This document shows, piece after piece, positions 1 to 5,311 of a stretch of DNA of 5,971 nt. The notes below the pieces were generated by a model that did no database searches, was not told the DNA's origin, and saw only the letters and a list, made by a program, of their open reading frames with translations. The DNA is from an uncultured Oscillospiraceae bacterium (lineage in GTDB: Bacteria > Bacillota > Clostridia > Oscillospirales > Acutalibacteraceae). A program made the translations under genes and the position numbers. Location: contig URQJ01000123.1 of assembly GCA_900549945.1 (NCBI GenBank), positions 1-5,971 of the forward strand, in the 5' to 3' direction. Each line of letters starts with the position of its first letter. The first letter of the stretch is position 1.

Positions 1-26
1 AGTTCAGACGTGTGCTCTTCCGATCT
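1..26 (+). other. Illumina TruSeq adapter remnant (artefact)
   Basis: These bases match the last 26 bases of the TruSeq read-2 / multiplexing adapter, ending in the well-known GCTCTTCCGATCT. They are a sequencing artefact left on the end of an assembled contig, not genomic DNA. Read on the minus strand they extend the neighbouring gene by R-S-E-E-H-T-S-E, a familiar adapter-derived peptide tail in databases. Genomic sequence starts at about base 27. Confidence 0.97.
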
Positions 27-356
27 GGAGAAAAGAGCGCCGCCCGCCGGACGCGCGCCGCCGCCAAAGAGCGAAATATACGCGCCGGAAGCCCGAAAAC
101 ACAAAAACTGCGCGGCAGTGAGCCCGCCGCAGAAAAGGAGCCACGCCGTCTGCAAAATGAAATTCAGAACGCGGAACGGCGTGAGCCGCGAAAGCGCGAG
201 CGCCAGCGCGCCGGCGGAAAGCGCGAACAAAACCTTGTATACCGTCATCTCCGCCTGCGCAAAATACGAAAAAACCGCTTCAAAATACAAGACCGACAGA
301 AGCGGAAACAAAAACGCCGTGACCGATACCCGCTCCGCCTCGCTGTGCCTCGCCAT
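27..356 (-). CDS. LTA synthase-like membrane protein, N-terminal fragment
   Basis: Seen: an open minus-strand frame of 110 codons from the ATG at 356-354 down to the adapter junction, with no stop, so the 3' part is missing. The start follows AGGGGG (370-365) by 8 bases, and a strong promoter lies just upstream. The product has about three hydrophobic segments (residues about 13-32, 39-56 and 65-87), a short charged N-terminus, and the stretch LYFEAVFSYF. Family knowledge: lipoteichoic acid synthases and related alkaline-phosphatase-superfamily (sulfatase-fold) enzymes start with about five membrane helices, the first often carrying a YxE-type motif. They continue into an extracellular phosphoglycerol-transfer domain. 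Inference: this fragment is the membrane part of such a protein, acting in the cell envelope. The catalytic domain is not in the window, so any other polytopic membrane protein remains possible. Confidence 0.55.
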
Positions 357-391
357 GCCGCACGCCCCCTAAAAAGCATATTATAGAATTT

Positions 392-420
392 AGTATACTA
401 CATGCCGGCCGTTTTTTCAA
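392..420 (-). promoter_or_regulatory. Sigma-A-type promoter of the minus-strand membrane protein gene
   Basis: On the minus strand, TTGAAA (420-415) is separated by exactly 17 bases from TATACT (397-392), each hexamer one mismatch from consensus. The predicted transcription start lies near 385, giving a leader of about 30 bases before the ATG at 356. The -10 lies inside the perfect palindrome TAGTATACTA (391-400), so a TATACT hexamer is also present on the plus strand at 394-399. Confidence 0.8.
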
Positions 421-431
421 CGAAAACCGAT

Positions 432-473
432 GCGCGCCGCGGTATGCTCCGGCGCTTTCGGCGCGCTATTTTT
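432..473 (+). terminator. Possible terminator hairpin in the divergent intergenic region
   Basis: GCGCGCCG (432-439) and CGGCGCGC (459-466) form a perfect 8 bp inverted repeat with a 19-base loop, followed by TATTTTT (467-473). A second copy of CGGCGC at 450-455 could pair with 434-439 instead, giving a mutually exclusive smaller hairpin. No plus-strand gene precedes it, so its target would be a short transcript starting in this intergenic region. The long loop and imperfect T-run make this only a candidate. Confidence 0.35.
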
Positions 474-483
474 CGCCGCTCTC

Positions 484-511
484 GTTTATTTTAAAAATTC
501 CGTGGCATAGT
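484..511 (+). promoter_or_regulatory. Weak extended -10 promoter candidate for the lipoprotein gene
   Basis: TGGCATAGT (503-511) has an extended -10 TGn followed by CATAGT, which matches TATAAT at four of six positions. Only a poor -35 (GTTTAT, 484-489, 16-base spacer) is present. It lies downstream of the 432-473 hairpin and about 78 bases before the lipoprotein start. The rest of 512-588 holds only the ribosome site. Confidence 0.28.
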
Positions 512-588
512 AATGGCAAACGGCGGGCTGTCCGCGCGTTTTTTGAGACCGGCTCTACGCCGAGATACAGAGAAAGGATCGATTCATC

Positions 589-1266
589 ATGTTGAAAAAA
601 ATTGTGCCGGCTTTGCTCGCAGTCCTGCTGGCCGGGTCATTCGCCGGCTGCCAGAGCAAGCCGAACACCAGCTCCTCGGTTTCCTCCACGATTTCCAGCG
701 CCGCCTCCGACGCAAAGGAGAATGCCTCCGCTTCTCCGGAAGCCTCGAAGGACGCCTCCGCCTCCTCGAAAGCCGAGGCCTCCGCAAAGCCTGAGAGCTC
801 CGCCGCACCGGAAAAAACGGAAGCGGCCGACGGGCTCGGCGCGTTCCGCGAAGCGCTGCACGGCGTGTACGGCGATAAATACTACCCCGATACGAAGCTG
901 ACCGAGGACGAGATCCGCGAGGAACTCGGTCTGGACGACACGCTTTACGAGGAGGTTTACGCGGAAAATACGGCCGAAAAGGCGCACCCGGATACCTTCA
1001 TCGCCGTAAAGGCCAAAGCGGGCAAGGTCGATGAGGTGAAGGAGAAGCTGACGGCCTACAAGCAGCGCCTGCTCAGCGACAACGCCTTTGCCGCGAACAC
1101 CGATAAGATCGACGCCGCGGAGATCTACAGCGAGGGCGACTATGTGTTCTTTGTGCTGCTCGGCGACATCGACGATAGCACGAGTTCCGAGGGCTTTGCC
1201 GAGGCCTTCGGCAAGGAGATCCAGCGCGGTATCGACGCCATCAAGGAGGCGCTCGGCGCCATGTAA
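589..1266 (+). CDS. DUF4358-like secreted lipoprotein
   Basis: A 225-residue protein predicted to be anchored outside the membrane. Residues 1-20 form a lipoprotein signal peptide: charged MLKK, a hydrophobic core, then a lipobox-like SFAG before Cys21. Phe at -3 is less usual than Leu. Residues 22-80 are a low-complexity linker made mainly of Ser, Ala, Glu, Lys and Pro, typical of a wall-spanning spacer. Residues about 84-195 resemble the DUF4358 family of Firmicutes: an IAVKAKAGKVDEVKEKL segment (138-154) and a GDYVFFVLLGD strand (183-193) are the recognisable parts. A charged amphipathic helix ends the protein. The molecular role of DUF4358 is unknown to me. The start is supported by AAAGGA (573-578) 10 bases upstream and by the signal peptide. 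The gene is apparently single, being closed by the terminator at 1301-1365 and divergent from the LTA-synthase-like gene. Confidence 0.8.
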   Translation: MLKKIVPALLAVLLAGSFAGCQSKPNTSSSVSSTISSAASDAKENASASPEASKDASASSKAEASAKPESSAAPEKTEAADGLGAFREALHGVYGDKYYPDTKLTEDEIREELGLDDTLYEEVYAENTAEKAHPDTFIAVKAKAGKVDEVKEKLTAYKQRLLSDNAFAANTDKIDAAEIYSEGDYVFFVLLGDIDDSTSSEGFAEAFGKEIQRGIDAIKEALGAM

Positions 1267-1296
1267 AAAACGGAGCGTCCAGCACCGTATAAAGCC

Positions 1297-1325
1297 TTGA
1301 AAAAGGCCCGTCTGTGTGATATAGT
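1297..1325 (+). promoter_or_regulatory. Strong sigma-A-type promoter embedded in the lipoprotein terminator
   Basis: TTGAAA (1297-1302), a 17-base spacer, then TATAGT (1320-1325) preceded by TGA (1317-1319), an extended -10. Each hexamer is one mismatch from consensus. The spacer is the 5' arm of the upstream gene's terminator and the -10 lies in its loop. The predicted start is near 1332, about 96 bases before the HAD gene. An RNA starting there carries only the 3' arm and cannot form the hairpin. Confidence 0.75.
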
Positions 1326-1365
1326 AAAGGTTAAACGTCACACAATGCGGGCCTTTTATTTTTTT
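1301..1365 (+). terminator. Intrinsic terminator of the lipoprotein gene
   Basis: AAAAGGCCCG (1301-1310) pairs perfectly with CGGGCCTTTT (1348-1357), and inside it TGTGTGA (1313-1319) pairs with TCACACA (1338-1344). The two stems are separated by a small internal loop (2 versus 3 bases), and the apical loop is 18 bases. Seven T residues follow at 1359-1365. It begins 35 bases after the lipoprotein stop codon. Confidence 0.92.
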
Positions 1366-1380
1366 GTGTTTTTATGCGGA

Positions 1381-1404
1381 CGGCGCGGCGGCCATGCCGC
1401 GCCG
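1381..1404 (+). other. 5' leader hairpin of the HAD hydrolase transcript
   Basis: CGGCGCGGC (1381-1389) and GCCGCGCCG (1396-1404) form a perfect 9 bp all-G:C stem with the 6-base loop GGCCAT. The stem ends five bases before the AAAGGA ribosome site (1410-1415). No T-run follows, so it is not a terminator. It might protect the mRNA 5' region or tune translation, but no known riboswitch class is recognised. Confidence 0.55.
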
Positions 1405-1409
1405 CAGAC

Positions 1410-1415
1410 AAAGGA
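1410..1415 (+). promoter_or_regulatory. Ribosome binding site that sets the HAD hydrolase start
   Basis: AAAGGA lies 12 bases before the ATG at 1428, a rather long spacing. An in-frame ATG at 1374 has no ribosome site, lies ahead of the G:C leader hairpin, and would add 18 Arg/Ala/Cys-rich residues with no place in the HAD fold, so 1428 is preferred. Confidence 0.65.
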
Positions 1416-1427
1416 CGGTGCGCTCTT

Positions 1428-2123
1428 ATGATACAGTCAATTCCCGGTATACCGCACAAAATCCGCGCGGTCATCTTCGACGCGGACGGCACGCTGGTGG
1501 ACAGCATGCCGATGTGGAACAGCATTACATACGAATACGCGGCCTTAAAGGGCGTTTATGCCCCGCCGGGGCTGAGCAAAACGCTTAACGCGATGTGCCT
1601 CGAGCAGTGCGCGGCCTATTACCGGGACGTGCTCGGCGTGCCCGGCACGCTTTCTGCGATCACGGCGGAAATCGTCGAAATGGCGCGGGAAAAGTACCGC
1701 ACGGCTGTGCCGGAGATCCCCGGCGCGGCGGAATTTGCGGCGGCGCTCCGGGCCCGCGGCATCCACACGGCCGTCGCCACGGCCTCGGACCTCAAAACGC
1801 TCTGGCCCGCGCTCGAGCGCCTTTCGATCGCCCCGGGCATCGAGGCGGCGGAAAGCTGCACGACCGTCGGCAAAAGCAAGGAATCGCCGGATATTTATTT
1901 GAAATGCGCGGCGGATTTTGGCGCTTCTCCCGCGGAATGCGTCGTTTTCGAGGATGCGCTCTATGCGGTGCGCACCGCGAAAAAGGCCGGCTTCTCCGTG
2001 GTCGGCGTGCTCGACCCGGCCCAGACCGCCGAGGAGCGCGCAGAGTTTCTCGCGCTGTGCGACCGCTGTATTTCGGACTACACCGCCTTGCTCGGCGAGC
2101 TTCTGCCGCCCGAGGACCGATAG
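1428..2123 (+). CDS. HAD-superfamily (subclass IA) hydrolase, beta-phosphoglucomutase-like
   Basis: A 231-residue cytosolic enzyme of normal HAD-IA length, expected to hydrolyse or transfer a phosphate from a small metabolite using Mg2+. All four motifs are visible. Motif I is FDADGTLVDS, with nucleophile Asp18 and acid/base Asp20. Motif II is VATASD, with Thr118. Motif III is Lys151 in GKSKESPDIY. Motif IV is FEDA, with Glu175-Asp176. Residues about 27-100 between motifs I and II form the helical C1 cap that sets substrate choice. The family includes phosphoglycolate phosphatase, sugar-phosphate phosphatases and beta-phosphoglucomutase. The sequence alone does not tell which applies, so the substrate is open. 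It is probably the first gene of a unit with the MATE exporter, which starts 39 bases after its stop, driven by the 1297-1325 promoter. Confidence 0.9.
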   Translation: MIQSIPGIPHKIRAVIFDADGTLVDSMPMWNSITYEYAALKGVYAPPGLSKTLNAMCLEQCAAYYRDVLGVPGTLSAITAEIVEMAREKYRTAVPEIPGAAEFAAALRARGIHTAVATASDLKTLWPALERLSIAPGIEAAESCTTVGKSKESPDIYLKCAADFGASPAECVVFEDALYAVRTAKKAGFSVVGVLDPAQTAEERAEFLALCDRCISDYTALLGELLPPEDR

Positions 2124-2149
2124 TCCGGCTTTTTAAAGCACGATCATTT

Positions 2150-2156
2150 GGGGAGG
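2150..2156 (+). promoter_or_regulatory. Ribosome binding site that sets the MATE start
   Basis: GGGGAGG ends 6 bases before the ATG at 2163. It overlaps the alternative in-frame TTG at 2148, which is therefore not the start. The gap since the HAD stop (2124-2162) shows no promoter or terminator. Confidence 0.8.
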
Positions 2157-2162
2157 AAAATC

Positions 2163-3581
2163 ATGTTCAAGAAATTCAAGGAAACCTTTATCGGCGACCG
2201 CGCGTTTTACCACGACCTTCTGATCCTCGTCATTCCGATGATCATCCAGCAGGGCATCACGAGCTTTGTCAGCCTGCTCGACAACGTGATGGTCGGCCGG
2301 CTGGGCACGGAATCGATGTCCGGTGTCGCGATCGTCAACCAGCTTCTGTTCGTATTCAACCTGACGATCTTCGGCGGCCTTGCCGGCGCCTCCATCTTCG
2401 GCGCGCAGTTCTTCGGCAAGGGCGACCACCACGGCGTGCGCGCCGCCTTCCGCTTCAAGATCATCTTCAGCATGCTGATGACGGTGCTCGCCATCGCGGC
2501 GCTCGCCGTTTTCGGCGAGCCGCTGATCGGCCTGTTTCTCACCGACGACGGCTCCGGCGGCGACCTCGCGCTGACGCTCTCCGAGGCGAAGAGCTATCTG
2601 CTCGTGATGCTGTTCGGCCTCGTGCCGTTCGCGTTTTCGCAGAGCTATTCGAGCACGCTGCGCGAGACCGGCGAAACCGTTTCGCCGATGACCGCCAGCA
2701 TCATCGCGATCGCGACGAACTTCGTGCTCAACTACATTTTAATCTTCGGCAGCTTCGGCGCGCCGCGGCTCGGCGTGGTCGGCGCGGCGATCGCGACGGT
2801 TATCTCCCGCTATGTGGAAGCCGCCTACCTGATGGTGCAGACGCACCGCCACCCGGAAAAATACCCCTTTATTATCGACGCCTTCAAGAGTCTGCACATT
2901 CCGGGCGACATCGTGCGCCGTATCCTCGCGACCGGCACGCCGCTCGTGCTCAACGAGCTGCTTTGGAGCATCGGCACCACGATGGTAAGCCAGAGCTATT
3001 CGACGCGCGGCCTGACGGTCGTTGCGGCGACGAACATCACGAACACCGCGTGGAACCTGTTCTGCGTCATCATGTTCGCGATGGGCAACGCCGTCTCGAT
3101 TCTGATCGGTCAGAAGCTCGGCGCCGGCGAGATCGAGGAGGCAAAGCGCACAGACAACAAGCTCCTGTTTTTCACCGTCGCGCTGCACGTCGGCGTCGGC
3201 GGGCTGATCGCGCTCTGCGCGCCGTTCATCCCGATGATCTACAACACGGAGCCCGCCGTGCGCGCGCTCACGACGCAGCTTCTGCTCGTCGCCGGCGCCG
3301 TTCTGCCGATTCAGGCCTTCGCGCACGTGACGTATTTCACGATCCGCTCCGGCGGCAAGACCTTCATCACCTTTTTGTTTGACTGCCTGTACACGTGGGT
3401 CGTCCCGCTGCCCATCGCATTCTGCCTTTGCCGGTTTACGGCGCTGCCGGTCGTCTGGGTATACTTCTGCGTGCAGTTTGCCGACATCGTGAAGGTCATC
3501 ATCGGCGTCTGCCTGCTGCGCTCGGGCATCTGGGCCAAAAATATCATCGACGGCACGGCCGCCGAGCTCGAGGCGGAATAG
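2163..3581 (+). CDS. MATE-family efflux transporter
   Basis: A 472-residue inner-membrane antiporter of the MATE family (NorM/DinF/VmrA-like), which exports cationic drugs, dyes or metabolites in exchange for Na+ or H+. The protein is hydrophobic throughout, with spacing consistent with 12 membrane helices in two related halves. Family hallmarks in the N-half are LVIPMIIQQ (22-30), NVMVGRLG (41-48) and the GAQFFGKGD segment (80-88). The C-half has matching elements: ATGTPLVLNELLWS (256-269), TTMVSQSYS (272-280) and GQKLGAGEIEEA (316-327). The length fits the family (about 450 residues). Residues 455-472 form a charged cytosolic tail. It sits between a HAD hydrolase and a DUF896 gene in a likely operon. 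The substrate cannot be deduced, and genomic MATE genes often serve housekeeping roles rather than drug resistance. Confidence 0.93.
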   Translation: MFKKFKETFIGDRAFYHDLLILVIPMIIQQGITSFVSLLDNVMVGRLGTESMSGVAIVNQLLFVFNLTIFGGLAGASIFGAQFFGKGDHHGVRAAFRFKIIFSMLMTVLAIAALAVFGEPLIGLFLTDDGSGGDLALTLSEAKSYLLVMLFGLVPFAFSQSYSSTLRETGETVSPMTASIIAIATNFVLNYILIFGSFGAPRLGVVGAAIATVISRYVEAAYLMVQTHRHPEKYPFIIDAFKSLHIPGDIVRRILATGTPLVLNELLWSIGTTMVSQSYSTRGLTVVAATNITNTAWNLFCVIMFAMGNAVSILIGQKLGAGEIEEAKRTDNKLLFFTVALHVGVGGLIALCAPFIPMIYNTEPAVRALTTQLLLVAGAVLPIQAFAHVTYFTIRSGGKTFITFLFDCLYTWVVPLPIAFCLCRFTALPVVWVYFCVQFADIVKVIIGVCLLRSGIWAKNIIDGTAAELEAE

Positions 3582-3606
3582 CCGCCCGTGCCCGGCCGCT
3601 TTGAAG

Positions 3607-3612
3607 AAAGGA
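3607..3612 (+). promoter_or_regulatory. Ribosome binding site that sets the DUF896 start
   Basis: AAAGGA ends 9 bases before the ATG at 3622. The in-frame TTG at 3601 lies upstream of this site and would add seven residues unlike the family N-terminus, so it is not used. Confidence 0.75.
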
Positions 3613-3621
3613 ACTGCATTC

Positions 3622-3822
3622 ATGGAACAGAAAAAAATCGAACGCATCAATTTTCTCGCACAAAAGGCAAAGGCTGAGGGGCTTACGCCGGCGGAAAAAA
3701 GCGAGCAGCAGGCGCTGCGCGCCGAATACATCGCCGCGTACCGCGAGAGCCTTAGGGCGCAGCTCGACAACATGGTGTTCGTGGACGAGGACGGCCATGA
3801 GCGCCCGCTGAAAAAGAAGTGA
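3622..3822 (+). CDS. DUF896 (YnzC/UPF0291-type) small protein
   Basis: A 66-residue, highly charged cytosolic protein. It matches the DUF896 family: INFLAQKAKAEGLTPAEK (9-26), then the E/Q-rich AEYIAAYRESLRAQLDN (34-50) and a VDEDG end (54-58). Known members, such as Bacillus subtilis YnzC, have a small helical-hairpin N-terminal region. In B. subtilis ynzC belongs to the SOS-induced yneA operon, but no general molecular function is established. Length and conserved spacing are normal for the family. Here it is 40 bases behind the MATE gene, with no SOS-type neighbour or obvious LexA box in the gap, so any link to DNA damage is not supported by this context. An imperfect G:C hairpin (3799-3833) spans its stop codon but lacks a T-run. 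Confidence 0.88.
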   Translation: MEQKKIERINFLAQKAKAEGLTPAEKSEQQALRAEYIAAYRESLRAQLDNMVFVDEDGHERPLKKK

Positions 3823-3884
3823 GCGGCGCGCTCCAAAAGCCGCAGATTTAACCCGCTTCACACGTATATTTCACCTTCAAACGG

Positions 3885-3890
3885 TACAAT
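3885..3890 (+). promoter_or_regulatory. Possible -10 element ahead of the serine dehydratase gene
   Basis: TACAAT is one mismatch from the -10 consensus and lies 37 bases before the ATG at 3928. No acceptable -35 is found 16-18 bases upstream (TTCACA at 3857-3862 is 22 bases away). The gap of 105 bases (3823-3927) is the most AT-rich part of this area, so a promoter is plausible. Read-through from the upstream genes is an alternative. Confidence 0.33.
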
Positions 3891-3927
3891 ACAGAATCAG
3901 AACAGGAACGGAAAGGACAGCTTCGGC

Positions 3928-5136
3928 ATGGAATCACTCAAGGAACTTTACAGGATCGGCACAGGGCCCTCAAGCTCGCACACGATGGGGCCGGAGCGCG
4001 CCGCATCGCGCTTTAAGGAGCGGAACCTGCGCGCGGACGGCTTTATCGCCACGTTGTACGGCTCGCTCGCCAAAACCGGCCCCGGCCACCTGACCGACGC
4101 GATCCTCGAAAAAACCTTTGCACCGCGGCCGGTCGAGATCCGCTTCGATTTTTCGGATAGGCCGCTCCCGCACCCGAATACGATGGAGCTGACTGCGCTG
4201 CAAGACGGGAAAACCGTCGATTTCGAGCGCGTCATCAGCGTCGGCGGCGGCAAGATCGTCGTTGACGGCGACACCCCCGACACGCCGGCCGACGTTTACC
4301 CGCTCTCCACCTTTGCGGAGATCAAGGCGTACTGTGCGGAGCACCGCATGCGCCTTTGGCAGTATGTGGAGCAGTGCGAGGGCGATTCGATCTGGCTTTA
4401 CCTCGGCGAAGTGTGGAAGTGCATGAAAAACGCCGTGGCGCGCGGCCTCGACACCGAGGGCACGCTCAAGGGCGGGCTGGACGTGCAGCGCAAGGCGAAG
4501 ATGCTCTACCGCCAGAAGCACATCGACGAGAGCGCCGAAACGCGTGAAAACCGCCTCGTGTGCGCCTACGCCTACGCGGTCAGCGAGGAAAATGCCTCGG
4601 GCGGCGTCATCGTCACCGCGCCCACCTGCGGCGCCTGCGGCGTTTTGCCCTCGGTGCTGCTCTACATGCAGGAACGCCGCGGTTTTTCAGATACCGAGAT
4701 CCTCCGCGCGCTCGCGGCGGGCGGCGTCATCGGCAACCTAATTAAGACGAATGCCTCGATCAGCGGCGCAGAGTGCGGCTGCCAGGCCGAAATCGGCAGC
4801 GCCTGCTCGATGGCCGCCGCCGCGCTCGCCGAGCTGCACGGCATGGAGCTCGACCAGATCGAGTACGCCGCCGAGGTTGCGATGGAGCACCACCTCGGCC
4901 TCACCTGCGACCCCGTGCGCGGACTCGTGCAGATCCCCTGCATCGAGCGCAACGCCGTGGCTGCCATGCGCGCGATCAACGCGCTGAGCCTCGCGAATTT
5001 TCTCACCTACACGCGCAAGATCTCGTTCGACGTCGTTGTGCACACGATGTACGAGACGGGGCGCGACCTCTTCTCGAAATACCGGGAGACCGGCGAGGGC
5101 GGCCTCGCCAAATACTACGGCACAAACGACGAATAA
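3928..5136 (+). CDS. sdaA: L-serine dehydratase, iron-sulfur-dependent, single chain
   Basis: A 402-residue cytosolic enzyme (L-serine ammonia-lyase) converting L-serine to pyruvate and ammonia with a [4Fe-4S] cluster instead of PLP. The N-terminal (beta) part opens with IGTGPSSSHTMGPERAA (10-26), the family signature. The C-terminal (alpha) part carries APTCGACGVLP (231-241), NASISGAECGCQAEIGSACSM (275-295), and CDPVRGLVQIPCIERN (327-342). Cys285, Cys327 and Cys338 are the expected cluster ligands: their spacing of 42 and 11 equals that of the Legionella enzyme (343, 385, 396). Both parts lie on one chain, so no separate sdaAA/sdaAB pair is needed. At 402 residues it is shorter than E. coli SdaA (about 454), mainly between the two parts. 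The start is supported by AAAGGA (3912-3917), 10 bases upstream. In anaerobes it feeds serine carbon into pyruvate. Confidence 0.96.
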   Translation: MESLKELYRIGTGPSSSHTMGPERAASRFKERNLRADGFIATLYGSLAKTGPGHLTDAILEKTFAPRPVEIRFDFSDRPLPHPNTMELTALQDGKTVDFERVISVGGGKIVVDGDTPDTPADVYPLSTFAEIKAYCAEHRMRLWQYVEQCEGDSIWLYLGEVWKCMKNAVARGLDTEGTLKGGLDVQRKAKMLYRQKHIDESAETRENRLVCAYAYAVSEENASGGVIVTAPTCGACGVLPSVLLYMQERRGFSDTEILRALAAGGVIGNLIKTNASISGAECGCQAEIGSACSMAAAALAELHGMELDQIEYAAEVAMEHHLGLTCDPVRGLVQIPCIERNAVAAMRAINALSLANFLTYTRKISFDVVVHTMYETGRDLFSKYRETGEGGLAKYYGTNDE

Positions 5137-5191
5137 AACCGCTTCCAGCGCCCTGCATGCTCCTGCTGCGGGGCGCTTCGTGGTTCTTTTT
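5137..5191 (+). terminator. Intrinsic terminator of the serine dehydratase gene
   Basis: AGCGCCCTGC (5147-5156) pairs with GCGGGGCGCT (5168-5177) as a 10 bp stem with one T:G pair and an 11-base loop. An outer stem AACCGC (5137-5142) with GTGGTT (5180-5185), including one G:T, extends it across a small internal loop. CTTTTT (5186-5191) follows. It starts directly after the stop codon, so the serine dehydratase gene ends its transcript. Confidence 0.78.
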
Positions 5192-5228
5192 CACGCAAGC
5201 CGCCCTGCCGGTGCGCGCTATGTTACCG

Positions 5229-5234
5229 TATGAT
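5229..5234 (+). promoter_or_regulatory. Possible -10 for the 3'-edge secreted protein gene
   Basis: TATGAT is one mismatch from consensus, but the best upstream -35 (CTGCCG, 5205-5210, 18-base spacer) is poor. An alternative is TTGCTG (5244-5249) with TATGCA (5268-5273, 18-base spacer). A promoter is expected in 5192-5298 because the terminator at 5137-5191 isolates the gene, but I cannot choose between the two. Confidence 0.3.
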
Positions 5235-5311
5235 TACCACATTTTGCTGCCCGACGATTTATTTTTCTATGCAGACCGCGGCACGTTCGGGCGGAAACAG
5301 GAGGCGCAACC

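Noticed and set aside
10..386. Two overlapping plus-strand open frames at the left edge
   Set aside because: Both begin inside the adapter and have Arg/Lys/Ala-rich low-complexity translations. The minus strand gives a convincing membrane protein with promoter and ribosome site.
543..571. TTGAGA-N17-TACAGA as the lipoprotein promoter
   Set aside because: The -10 is poor, and the predicted start would fall on the ribosome site, leaving almost no leader.
637..1341. 234-codon minus-strand open frame opposite the lipoprotein gene
   Set aside because: It is antisense to a gene with a signal peptide and ribosome site. Its Gly/Arg-rich segment is the mirror of the Ser/Ala linker.
1374..1427. N-terminal extension of the HAD hydrolase from ATG 1374
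   Set aside because: It has no ribosome site, crosses the leader hairpin, and adds 18 Arg/Ala/Cys-rich residues. ATG 1428 has AAAGGA and gives the normal HAD start just before motif I.
1595..3382. 595-codon plus-strand open frame across the HAD and MATE genes
   Set aside because: It lies in another frame over two clearly homologous genes. Its Arg/Gly/Pro/His-rich translation is typical of an out-of-frame read of GC-rich coding DNA.
3799..3833. Hairpin across the DUF896 stop codon as a terminator
   Set aside because: An 11 bp stem with one bulge can form, but no T-run follows (CAAAAGCC), so it is not a canonical intrinsic terminator.
2739..3836. 365-codon minus-strand open frame opposite the MATE and DUF896 genes
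   Set aside because: It is antisense to confident genes, its composition is highly charged and unstructured, and no family resemblance is visible. It is a GC-driven shadow.
3970..4521. 183-codon minus-strand open frame opposite the serine dehydratase gene
   Set aside because: It is antisense to a strongly conserved enzyme, with no ribosome site or family features recognised.
5200..5294. CCGCCC (5200-5205) and GGGCGG (5289-5294) as a leader pairing
   Set aside because: There are only six G:C pairs over an 83-base loop in GC-rich DNA, so chance is the simplest explanation.
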